DNA from: Methanomicrobia archaeon
Lineage (GTDB): Archaea > Halobacteriota > Syntropharchaeia > Alkanophagales > Methanospirareceae
Direction: 5' to 3'
DNA length: 11,621 bases
Assembly (NCBI GenBank): GCA_016928455.1
Contig: JAFGKP010000025.1
Coordinates: 1-11,621, forward strand
The position numbers were made by a program, and so were the translations under genes. This document shows positions 1 to 6,278 of this stretch, piece after piece (within the stretch, counting starts at the first letter, position 1; each line of letters opens with the position of its first letter). The notes under the pieces are model-generated. The model did not search any database. It was not told the DNA's origin and was given only the letters and a program-made list of their open reading frames with translations.

Positions 1-98
1 ATTCGGGATCGTTGGCTTATCGGGGAGATACCAAAACAGACCAGGGGTATACTGGAGAAGTTGCACATACCTATTACGTAAACCGGGAGGAGTTAGGG

Positions 99-106
99 TT
101 TAAATA
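99..106 (+). promoter_or_regulatory. archaeal TATA box, leaderless promoter of the 129-680 gene
   Basis: TTTAAATA lies 22 bases ahead of the ATG at 129, after a purine-rich stretch (GGGAGGAGTTAGGG) that could serve as BRE. With archaeal initiation about 25 bases past the TATA centre, transcription would begin almost at the ATG. No ribosome site lies close to the ATG, which agrees with leaderless translation. This is pattern-based inference. Confidence 0.65.
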
Positions 107-128
107 CCGAAAAGTGGTTCTTTAGTCT

Positions 129-680
129 ATGACCTCGGAACTCATCGAGAAGATGGACGCCGCGCAACTCCGGGATTACCTTGACTTCCTGCTCTGGCAC
201 TATCGCCTCGTTGATGCCTTCTGGTTTATCTATGTTGAAGAGCGATTCGGACTCGATGGCGCGGAAAAGGTTAACGAGCAGGTTTGGGGTAAGACGGCGG
301 AACTCGCAGCTCGCGATATGGTGACGCGATTCGATATCAAAGAGAAGGGCTTGAAAGGCTTCGTTACGGCCTTGAAGCTCTTCCCCTGGGCCTTGATTAT
401 TAATTATGAGATCGAGGAGAAGGACGACGAGGTGATTCTCTCCGTTCCCCACTGCCCACCACAGGAGGCACGGCTCAAACGCGGTCTGGGTGAGTACTTC
501 TGCAAGTGCATGCATTATGCAGAATTTAAGCGGTTTGCGCACGTGATTGATCCCCGGATCAAGGTTGGGTGCATTTTCGCACCGACCGATCCGCATCCTA
601 ATGACGTCTTCTGTCAATGGCGATTCACCCTTGCCGAGGAGCCTGTAACTGCCACTGAGACCGATAACGCGGACGAGTGA
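129..680 (+). CDS. conserved hypothetical protein with five C-terminal cysteines (possible DUF6125-type)
   Basis: This encodes a soluble 183-residue protein with no signal peptide or membrane segment. The N-terminal half (about 1-100) looks helical and aromatic-rich (LLWHYRLVDAFWFIYVEERFG). The C-terminal half holds the distinctive motifs: HCPPQEARLKRGLGE (108-122), CKCMHYAEF (125-133), IDPRIKVGCIFAP (140-152) and DPHP...CQWRF (154-166). Cysteines fall at 109, 125, 127, 148 and 161, which with the histidines could bind a metal or cofactor. From memory the pattern resembles the DUF6125 group, which I recall as related to L-2-amino-thiazoline-4-carboxylate hydrolase-like proteins; I could not check this. 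The function is unknown. The start is set by the TATA box 22 bases upstream. The gene stands alone, convergent with the paaK1-ACT1 operon. The acidic tail (about 170-183) is probably disordered. Confidence 0.8.
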   Translation: MTSELIEKMDAAQLRDYLDFLLWHYRLVDAFWFIYVEERFGLDGAEKVNEQVWGKTAELAARDMVTRFDIKEKGLKGFVTALKLFPWALIINYEIEEKDDEVILSVPHCPPQEARLKRGLGEYFCKCMHYAEFKRFAHVIDPRIKVGCIFAPTDPHPNDVFCQWRFTLAEEPVTATETDNADE

Positions 681-929
681 ATAGCTGTCGTTTTCGGAGT
701 GCCGTGCCAACGAAGGAGGACGCTGTTCAACTGCAAGCGGTTTAAGTGGTACGTTGACGGTTCGTTCCCCGAATAAAAAGAAATGCGGGCTCGAATCACC
801 AAATATGAATGTGATAGCAGCAGAAAGCCGTTAACTCTTTATTCCCCGGCATAACGTCTCGGCACTACGTTCAAAAACGGTAAACCGGTGAATAAGGGCG
901 AGCGTACGGTGGAGTAAGAACGGTTTAGC

Positions 930-945
930 TTTTTTTAAAAAAAAA
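930..945. terminator. T7/A9 tract, probable two-way terminator between convergent genes
   Basis: Seven T (930-936) are followed directly by nine A (937-945). Read on the minus strand this is a T9 tract starting two bases after the ACT1 stop codon, the expected form of an archaeal U-tract terminator. The T7 on the plus strand could stop transcription from the 129-680 gene, though it lies about 250 bases past that stop. The rest of 681-947 shows no convincing gene or RNA. Confidence 0.55.
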
Positions 946-947
946 TG

Positions 948-1394
948 TTATATGTTCTGCACCTCGCGCCGCGTTGCGATCACGATCCCGGCCTTTTGGA
1001 GCACCTCCACCGCGCCCTTCAGGTCGTCCACGCGCACGATCAGCATCGCGCGCTCAGCTTTCGCCGTCACAAACGCGTAGGCGTAGTCCATATTGATATT
1101 GTTCTCGCCGAGCGTCTTCGCAATCTCATACAGACCGCCGGGGACGTCCTTGAGCTCAACCGCGAGCACGTCCGTCTCCGAGACCGTGAACCCGCCGTCC
1201 CTGAGCACCTGGTAGCCCTTCGCCGTATCGTCCACTACCATCCGGATAACGCCAAAGTCGCCCGCTTCCGCCACGGTCAACGCACGGATATTCACGCCGC
1301 CGCCCGAGAGCGTCTTTGCTACCCGGGCCAAACTGCCCGGCTTGTTCTCCATAAAAATCGAGATCTGTTTTATCGCCACCATTCCTCTTCTCAC
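948..1394 (-). CDS. tandem ACT-domain protein, partner of paaK1
   Basis: A small cytosolic protein of 148 residues made of two ACT domains and nothing else (COG4747-like). The first spans about 7-75 (KQISIFMENKPGSLARV then the VNIRAL strand) and the second about 76-146 (LAVELKDVPGGLYEIAKTL then INMDYAYAF). Each has the N/D-x-PG-x-L loop where ACT domains usually bind amino acids. No catalytic domain is attached, so a ligand-sensing or stabilising role beside the ligase is inferred. The GTG start at 1394 overlaps the paaK1 stop and has GAGG 5 bases upstream. An internal GTG at 1379, also with GAGG 4 bases upstream, would give an N-terminus (MAIKQISIF) matching the paralogue at 9099 (MAKQINVF), so the true start may be 15 bases further in. 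It is translationally coupled to paaK1. Confidence 0.87.
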   Translation of the reverse strand: MRRGMVAIKQISIFMENKPGSLARVAKTLSGGGVNIRALTVAEAGDFGVIRMVVDDTAKGYQVLRDGGFTVSETDVLAVELKDVPGGLYEIAKTLGENNINMDYAYAFVTAKAERAMLIVRVDDLKGAVEVLQKAGIVIATRREVQNI

Positions 1395-2695
1395 ACCTGC
1401 CTCTTGTCTATTACCCGTTTCGCCTTTCCCATCGATCGCGGGATCGAGCCGGGCTCCACCAGATTCACTTCCGCCGTGATATTCAGCACGTTCTTGAGCT
1501 CCTTCGAGACGCGCTTGCTCAATATCATCAAATCCGCGATCTTATCGCTGAACACCTGCTCGGTTACCTCGACCTCGACCGACATGACGTCCAGCGGCCC
1601 TTTACGATCAACAATGATCTGGTAGTTGTCACCCACCTCAGGAATCCGCATGAGCACTGATTCGACCTGGCTCGGGAAGACGTTTATCCCTCGCACCACG
1701 ATCATATCGTCCGTGCGACCCAGAATCCGCATGATCCGCGGATGCGTGCGCCCACATTCACAGGGCTCGTTATCGATGATTGTCAGATCTCCGAGTCTGA
1801 ACCTGATGAGCGGAAATGCCCATTTATCCAGTGAGGTCACCACGAGTTCGCCGCGGTCGCCATCCTCCACTTGCTCACCCGTATCCGGATCCACCGCCTC
1901 GATTAAGAAGAGATCAGCCCAGATATGGATGCCATTCTGCAGATGGCACTCAGTGAAGAGCGGTCCGCTCATCTCGCTCGTACCATAAATGTCATAGGCT
2001 TTGATGCCCGTGGTCTCCTCAATTCGCTTCCTCGTCTCATCCGACCATGGCTCCGCCCCGAAGACGCCCACTTTGAGCTTTGTATCGTCCCTGATACTGA
2101 CACCCATGTTCTGGGCAACCTCATTGATATAGAGGAAATACGAGGGCGTGCAGGCGATAGCAGTACTGCCGAGATCCTGCATGAGCTCGATCTGACGCTC
2201 GGTATTTCCGGCACCAATCGGGAGCACGGTCGCACCGATCTTCTCCGCGCCGTAATGCAGCCCGAGCCCACCGGTAAAGAGCCCGTAACCATACCCCACC
2301 TGAATCACGTCGCCGCGACCCAGGCCGATCGAGGTGAGCGCGCGTGCCAGCGAATCTGTCCACATATCTATGTCCCCCTGCGTGTACCCGACCACGGTGG
2401 GCTTCCCGGTCGTGCCACTGGATACGTGATACCGCACCACCCAGTCGCCGGGCAGGCAGAACATGCCGGTAGGATAGGTATTCCGGAGATCAATCTTCTG
2501 TGTGAACGGGAGCTTCGTCACGTCACTCAAAGTCTTGATGTCGTCTGGCTCCACACCTGCCTCCTTGAACCGATCCCTGTAGAAGGATGAATGGGCATAA
2601 ACAAAGCGTACCAAAGACCGAAGTCGATCCTCCTGCAACTTGCGCAAATCGTCAACAGGCATTCGCTCGATGTGCGGATTCCAGTACCTGAACAT
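1391..2695 (-). CDS. paaK: PaaK-like phenylacetate/aryl-CoA ligase (copy 1)
   Basis: An AMP-forming acyl-CoA ligase of the PaaK / F390-synthetase family (COG1541), 434 residues, usual length. Established chemistry: an aryl acid (phenylacetate, indoleacetate) plus ATP and CoA gives the aryl-CoA, AMP and PPi. Visible motifs are the phosphate loop SSGTTGKPT (92-100), YGYGLFTGGLGLHYGAE (135-151), the adenylate motif YGTSEM (237-242), RLGD (300-303), CxCGR (312-316), GRTDDM (326-331) and the C-terminal GKAKR with likely catalytic Lys424. Cys250, Cys312 and Cys314 may form a small metal site. A TTG at 2704 would extend it by three codons, but GGTGAT at 2709-2704 is ideally placed (8 bases) for the ATG at 2695. 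It is co-transcribed with ACT1. The homologous coenzyme F390 synthetase is an alternative; the transporter context favours an aryl-acid ligase. Confidence 0.9.
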   Translation of the reverse strand: MFRYWNPHIERMPVDDLRKLQEDRLRSLVRFVYAHSSFYRDRFKEAGVEPDDIKTLSDVTKLPFTQKIDLRNTYPTGMFCLPGDWVVRYHVSSGTTGKPTVVGYTQGDIDMWTDSLARALTSIGLGRGDVIQVGYGYGLFTGGLGLHYGAEKIGATVLPIGAGNTERQIELMQDLGSTAIACTPSYFLYINEVAQNMGVSIRDDTKLKVGVFGAEPWSDETRKRIEETTGIKAYDIYGTSEMSGPLFTECHLQNGIHIWADLFLIEAVDPDTGEQVEDGDRGELVVTSLDKWAFPLIRFRLGDLTIIDNEPCECGRTHPRIMRILGRTDDMIVVRGINVFPSQVESVLMRIPEVGDNYQIIVDRKGPLDVMSVEVEVTEQVFSDKIADLMILSKRVSKELKNVLNITAEVNLVEPGSIPRSMGKAKRVIDKRQV

Positions 2696-2703
2696 GAGTA
2701 TCA

Positions 2704-2709
2704 ATCACC
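2704..2709 (-). promoter_or_regulatory. ribosome binding site deciding the paaK1 start
   Basis: GGTGAT on the minus strand matches the archaeal anti-Shine-Dalgarno complement and ends 8 bases before the ATG at 2695. The upstream TTG at 2704-2702 overlaps the site itself, so it cannot be the start served by it. Confidence 0.6.
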
Positions 2710-2730
2710 AAAGCAACCAATGCGGTCATC

Positions 2731-2740
2731 CTATAAAAAA
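2731..2740 (-). promoter_or_regulatory. TATA box of the paaK1-ACT1 operon
   Basis: The minus strand reads TTTTTTATAG here. Initiation about 25 bases downstream would fall near 2710, giving a leader of about 15 bases that just includes the GGTGAT ribosome site. Unlike the other first genes in the window, paaK1 would therefore have a short leader with a ribosome site. Confidence 0.5.
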
Positions 2741-2767
2741 CCATGTGGTTTCTCCAGCGGTGGTTTC
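2738..2767. repeat. small dyad and direct repeat at the paaK1 promoter, possible operator
   Basis: AAACCA (2738-2743) and TGGTTT (2746-2751) form a 6-base inverted repeat around TG, overlapping the paaK1 TATA box. GTGGTTTC at 2745-2752 recurs at 2760-2767, 15 bases on. Such elements often bind dimeric regulators, but the arms are short and chance is possible. Confidence 0.3.
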
Positions 2768-2843
2768 AAGGGAGGAGCCAGGTCGAATTGAACCCGCTTG
2801 GTAAGCCAGAATACCCTATAAATTAATATGTTCAATGATCACA

Positions 2844-2851
2844 CCTATATA
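2844..2851 (+). promoter_or_regulatory. TATA box of livG-livF
   Basis: CCTATATA ends 26 bases before the livG ATG, the same geometry as the other leaderless promoters here, and no ribosome site precedes the ATG. A second AT-rich candidate, TATAAATTAATAT at 2817-2829, would start transcription near 2845 and give a leader of about 30 bases. Confidence 0.5.
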
Positions 2852-2877
2852 CACTAGAACCGCGTGACGCAGAATAG

Positions 2878-3606
2878 ATGCTCTCCATACAAAAGGTAAG
2901 CAAGCGCTTTGCCGGGATTACTGCAATCAAGGACGTCAGCTTTGAGATCGAGCGAACTGAGATCGTCGGGCTCGTCGGGCCGAACGGCGCGGGCAAATCT
3001 ACACTCCTTAATGTCATCAGTGGTGTCTACCCGCCCAGCTCGGGCTCGATCGTCTTCGACGGCAACGATATCACCAACCTGAGCCCCGATACGGTCTGCA
3101 AGCTCGGGATTGCGAAGACCTTTCAGCTCGTCCGTTCCTTCCCCGAATTGACCGCACTGCAGAACGTGACCGTCGGCGCGCTGTTCGGTGATTCCGTGAA
3201 GCTCAGCATGTCCGAGGCGCGTGCGAAGGCGGTAGCGAAGCTCGAATTCGCCGGCTACCCGAAGGAGAAGGTCCATTATCCGGTCAAGAACCTGACGGTG
3301 GTGGAACTGAAGCGGATCCAACTCGCACGCGCACTGGCAACTGAGCCGAAGCTGCTCCTGCTCGACGAGGTGACCACCGGGCTGAATCCGAGCGAGAGCA
3401 ACGATGCCATCTCGCTGATCCAGAAGATACGCGAGTCCGGGATCACGATCCTCATGGTAGAGCACGTGATGCGCGTTATTATGAACGTCTCTGACCGGAT
3501 CGTCGTTCTCCATCACGGCGAGAAGATCGCCGAGGGCACGCCTGTGGAGATCGCGAACGATGAGACGGTCATTAGCTCTTATCTCGGTGAGAAGACCTAT
3601 ATGTGA
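2878..3606 (+). CDS. livG: LIV-type ABC transporter ATPase, LivG-like
   Basis: One of two ATPases that drive the LivJHM importer from the cytoplasmic side; 242 residues, normal for LivG. Visible motifs are Walker A GPNGAGKST (34-42), Q-loop Gln83 in KTFQLVRSFPELT, Walker B LLLLDE (159-164), D-loop GLNPSE (168-173) and switch His196 in MVEH. The signature normally written LSGGQ or LSYGQ reads LTVVELKR (139-146), so both glycines and the glutamine are absent. I recall similar variants in some LivG relatives, so the protein is probably active, with LivF supplying a regular signature in the heterodimer. The ATG at 2878 follows a TATA box by 26 bases. livF lies 52 bases downstream with no clear promoter between, so one transcript is likely. 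The 52-base gap contains AACCC three times in tandem, of no known meaning. Confidence 0.93.
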   Translation: MLSIQKVSKRFAGITAIKDVSFEIERTEIVGLVGPNGAGKSTLLNVISGVYPPSSGSIVFDGNDITNLSPDTVCKLGIAKTFQLVRSFPELTALQNVTVGALFGDSVKLSMSEARAKAVAKLEFAGYPKEKVHYPVKNLTVVELKRIQLARALATEPKLLLLDEVTTGLNPSESNDAISLIQKIRESGITILMVEHVMRVIMNVSDRIVVLHHGEKIAEGTPVEIANDETVISSYLGEKTYM

Positions 3607-3658
3607 CGCGTAAGTAACTATAGAACCCAACCCAACCCGATACATACGAAACGAGACC

Positions 3659-4363
3659 ATGCTCAGCATAGATAAACTGAATGTCCTGTACGATAAGGTG
3701 CAGGTGCTCTGGGACGTTTCCTTCCGTGTGAACGAGAACGAGGTGGTGACGCTGCTCGGCTCGAACGGTGCGGGAAAGTCGACTACGGTAAAGACGATCC
3801 AGGGCTTACTCAAACCCCGATCGGGAAGCATCAAACTGTTTGATGCGCACATCGACGGTAGTCCTGCTTATAAGATCGTGGGTGAAGGAATCGCGCTCGT
3901 CCCCGAGGGGCGCGAGATATTCCCGAAGATGAGCGTTCTTGAGAACCTTGTGCTCGGCGCTTACGTGCCACGCGCACGCGATATGCAGAACGACACCCTG
4001 GACTGGGTCTTCGCGCTCTTCCCAAAGCTTGCGGAACGTAAAAAGCAGCTCGCCGGTACGATGAGCGGTGGTGAGCAGCAGATGCTCGCGATCGCACGTG
4101 CCTTAATGTCAAAGCCAAAGCTGCTGATGCTCGACGAGCCCTCGCTCGGGCTCGCGCCGGTGATCGTCTTACAGGTCTTCGAGATCATTCAGAAATTGAA
4201 AGAGGAACGCGTCACGGTACTGCTCGTTGAGCAGAACGTCCATCATGCACTCGAGATCTCAGACCGTGCGTATATCATGGAAAAAGGGCAGATCATCCTC
4301 GAGGGTAAGGGGTCAGATCTGCTCAATAACCATTACGTGCGACAGGCCTATCTGGGCATGTGA
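3659..4363 (+). CDS. livF: LIV-type ABC transporter ATPase, LivF-like
   Basis: The second ATPase of the importer, 234 residues, normal for LivF. Motifs are Walker A GSNGAGKST (34-42), the LivF-type Q-loop region IALVPEGREIFPKMSVLENL (78-97), an intact signature MSGGEQQ (135-141), Walker B LLMLDEP (155-161) and the D-loop SLGLAP. The switch position reads VEQN (190-193), with glutamine where many ABC ATPases have histidine; this is usual in LivF. The C-terminal end (VRQAYLGM) is the family ending. Expected to pair with LivG on the LivH/LivM permeases. The ATG at 3659 has only a weak purine tract before it. The stop codon lies 11 bases from the livM stop on the other strand, with no T-tract between, so the two transcripts probably overlap. 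Confidence 0.94.
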   Translation: MLSIDKLNVLYDKVQVLWDVSFRVNENEVVTLLGSNGAGKSTTVKTIQGLLKPRSGSIKLFDAHIDGSPAYKIVGEGIALVPEGREIFPKMSVLENLVLGAYVPRARDMQNDTLDWVFALFPKLAERKKQLAGTMSGGEQQMLAIARALMSKPKLLMLDEPSLGLAPVIVLQVFEIIQKLKEERVTVLLVEQNVHHALEISDRAYIMEKGQIILEGKGSDLLNNHYVRQAYLGM

Positions 4364-4374
4364 GCTGGTACTGC

Positions 4375-5328
4375 TCAACTGACCTTCAGCCATGATTTGA
4401 TCTTCGCGGGCAGTGAGACGAGACCCCGCGGCAAAAATATCACTTCCAGAATGAGGATCAGCCCGATCAGGATCAAACGCTCGTACGTAAACCCAAAGCT
4501 CTTCAGGCTCGCATCCAGGAACGTGATGAATATCGTACCCAGGATCGGGCCCTCGATCGTAAACAAGCCGCCGCTAATGCAATAAATGATCGGCCAGAAT
4601 GAGATGTCTACACCGTAGATCTCTGGCGTGATGTACCCGAAGTGATGGATCTGCAAAGCGCCGGCTACGCCGGTAAAGTACGCGCTTATAGCAAACGCAG
4701 TCAACTTGTACTTCGCCACATTAATACCCATTACCTTCGCTTCAAGCTCATTCTCGCGTATCGCCTCGAGCGCGAGCCCCATCTTCGATTTGAGGATCAG
4801 GTAAAAGATACTGAGCACCGCCACGGTGAGCACCAGCATCACGTAATACTCGTAAAGGAGGTAATTGGGTATAGTAACGGAAATCAATTTCTTCGCAGGG
4901 ATACCGTCCCAGCCGCCGGTGATCCATGAAAGCTCCGCCGTAATGGTATGCGCGATCACCGCAAACCCGAAGGTCACCATCGCCAGGAACCACTCCCGCA
5001 AGCGTATACAGGTAAACCCGATGAACAGGCCAATAACGGCAGCAAATAACCCGCCAAGCAGTATGGTCGCACCTAATGGAAGACCAAGGCTATTCGCCAC
5101 AATCGCCGAGACATATCCGCCGATACCGAAAAAAGCAGCGTGCCCGAGAGAGCCCTGACCGGAAACGGTGAGCAGATTCCATGCTGAGGCATAAATGATG
5201 AAGACGAACATGATAATCAATACCGTCAGAATATACGTGTTGATCCGTACCAGAAAGGGTATAAGTAACGCCAGAATCAAAGAGCATATTCCTATCCACC
5301 CTTTTATGCTGATGCGTTCCTGTTTCAT
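4375..5328 (-). CDS. livM: LIV-type ABC transporter permease, LivM-like
   Basis: An integral membrane permease of 317 residues with about nine to ten hydrophobic segments. Family hallmarks are the early block VSGQGSLGHAAFFGIGGY (about 55-72), LREWFLAMVTFGFAVIAHT near 110-128, and the cytoplasmic coupling loop AIRENELEAKVMGINVAKYK near 190-210, where the ATPases dock. A short basic N-terminus (MKQERISIKGW) leads into the first helix. The ATG lies three bases past the livH stop. GGGGAG at 5340-5335, six bases upstream and partly inside the end of livH, is a good ribosome site, so the pair is translationally coupled. It is last in the livJ-livH-livM operon and converges on livF. Confidence 0.94.
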   Translation of the reverse strand: MKQERISIKGWIGICSLILALLIPFLVRINTYILTVLIIMFVFIIYASAWNLLTVSGQGSLGHAAFFGIGGYVSAIVANSLGLPLGATILLGGLFAAVIGLFIGFTCIRLREWFLAMVTFGFAVIAHTITAELSWITGGWDGIPAKKLISVTIPNYLLYEYYVMLVLTVAVLSIFYLILKSKMGLALEAIRENELEAKVMGINVAKYKLTAFAISAYFTGVAGALQIHHFGYITPEIYGVDISFWPIIYCISGGLFTIEGPILGTIFITFLDASLKSFGFTYERLILIGLILILEVIFLPRGLVSLPAKIKSWLKVS

Positions 5329-5331
5329 TTC

Positions 5332-6243
5332 CTACTCCCCCTGCTCACCAAAGATACCCGTCGGCCGTAGTACCAGGACGATAATCAATATGAAGAAGGC
5401 GATCGTATCCTTCCATGCCGTGAAGGACATCGAAATGCCGAAGAGTTCCATGAAGAATCGCATGAGTAACGGCACCAGATTTTCCGCGATGCCCAGCGTT
5501 AGACCCGCAATGATCGCCCCGGGGATACTTCCCAGGCCACCGATGATGATGACCGCAAAGGCCTTGATCGCGGGAATAGCACCTACATAAGGATCCACCA
5601 GCTGGCCGCTGATCAACCACAAGCCTCCCGCTGACGCGGCTAGCGCAGAACCCAGCGCAAAACTGAGCATGTCCATTCGTTCCACGTTAACACCCATGAG
5701 TGCCGCGGCCTCACGGTTCTGACTGGTTGCACGCATCGCACGCCCGAGATTTGTTTGCTTCATGAAGAGTTGAAAGGCGATCAGAAAGACGACGGTAATA
5801 ATGATAATGATAAGATAATCCAGTGGCAGCTTGATCGCGCCGAGGGGGATTGAAATGCTGCTGTACGGGCTGCGAACGGATCGCGAGTTCGTTGACCACA
5901 GATACGCCACGAGATTCTGGAACAGATACATAAATCCGAGACTGAGAAAAATCTCATTCAACTTACCCGTGCCCATGATCGGCCGGAACCCGAGCCGTTC
6001 CATCGATAGTCCGAGAAGGGCTATGAGCAACATGGCAAGGGGAAGCACGAGATACGGATTAAGGCGGGAATAGGCGTAAAGCCAGAAGGCGGCATAAGCG
6101 CCAAGCATCAGCAATTCGCCGTGGGCGAAGTTTACGACCTTCATCACGCCAAAGATCAAATTCAGACCGATGGCGAGGAGGATATAGATGCACCCAGCAT
6201 AAAGGCCCCACACCAAAATCTGCGCGAAAAGGCTAATATCCAT
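5332..6243 (-). CDS. livH: LIV-type ABC transporter permease, LivH-like
   Basis: The partner permease, 303 residues, normal length, about eight membrane segments. The LivH hallmark IGLNLIFGVMKVVNFAHGE lies at about 26-44 and the coupling loop RAMRATSQNREAAALMGVNV at about 170-189. The glycine-rich block FAVIIIGGLGSIPGAIIAGL is also typical. Together with LivM it should form the channel that receives substrate from the LivJ lipoprotein. The ATG at 6243 has no clear ribosome site: the bases before it are CCCTGTTCTCCATAACCC on the minus strand. A T9-C-T5 tract lies just upstream in the 35-base gap after livJ, which may lower livH-livM expression relative to the receptor. Confidence 0.94.
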   Translation of the reverse strand: MDISLFAQILVWGLYAGCIYILLAIGLNLIFGVMKVVNFAHGELLMLGAYAAFWLYAYSRLNPYLVLPLAMLLIALLGLSMERLGFRPIMGTGKLNEIFLSLGFMYLFQNLVAYLWSTNSRSVRSPYSSISIPLGAIKLPLDYLIIIIITVVFLIAFQLFMKQTNLGRAMRATSQNREAAALMGVNVERMDMLSFALGSALAASAGGLWLISGQLVDPYVGAIPAIKAFAVIIIGGLGSIPGAIIAGLTLGIAENLVPLLMRFFMELFGISMSFTAWKDTIAFFILIIVLVLRPTGIFGEQGE

Positions 6244-6261
6244 GGGTTATGGAGAACAGGG

Positions 6262-6276
6262 AAAAAGAAAAAAAAA
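6262..6276 (-). terminator. T-tract between livJ and livH, possible partial terminator
   Basis: The minus strand reads nine T, one C, five T directly after the livJ stop codon. Archaeal RNA polymerase terminates at such U-tracts without needing a hairpin. No TATA box was found between here and livH, so a leaky terminator that lets some transcription through would give more receptor than permease, a common arrangement for ABC importers. Confidence 0.45.
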
Positions 6277-6278
6277 GA

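Noticed and set aside
1..81. Open frame from the left edge (26 codons, starting IRDRWLIGEIPKQ) ending in TAA at 79-81, possibly the tail of an upstream gene.
   Set aside because: The residues look protein-like, but the stretch is too short to recognise a family and other frames are also open here.
881..927. TAAACCG / CGGTTTA inverted repeat as a possible RNA hairpin or terminator stem.
   Set aside because: Seven base pairs with a 33-base loop and no extension of the stem; likely chance.
3625..3642. AACCC repeated three times in the livG-livF gap.
   Set aside because: Too short to be a CRISPR or functional repeat; no known role.
2854..3852. Long minus-strand open frame (332 codons) opposite livG and the start of livF.
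   Set aside because: The strand opposite carries the full set of ABC ATPase motifs; the reverse translation shows no recognisable domain and reflects codon bias.
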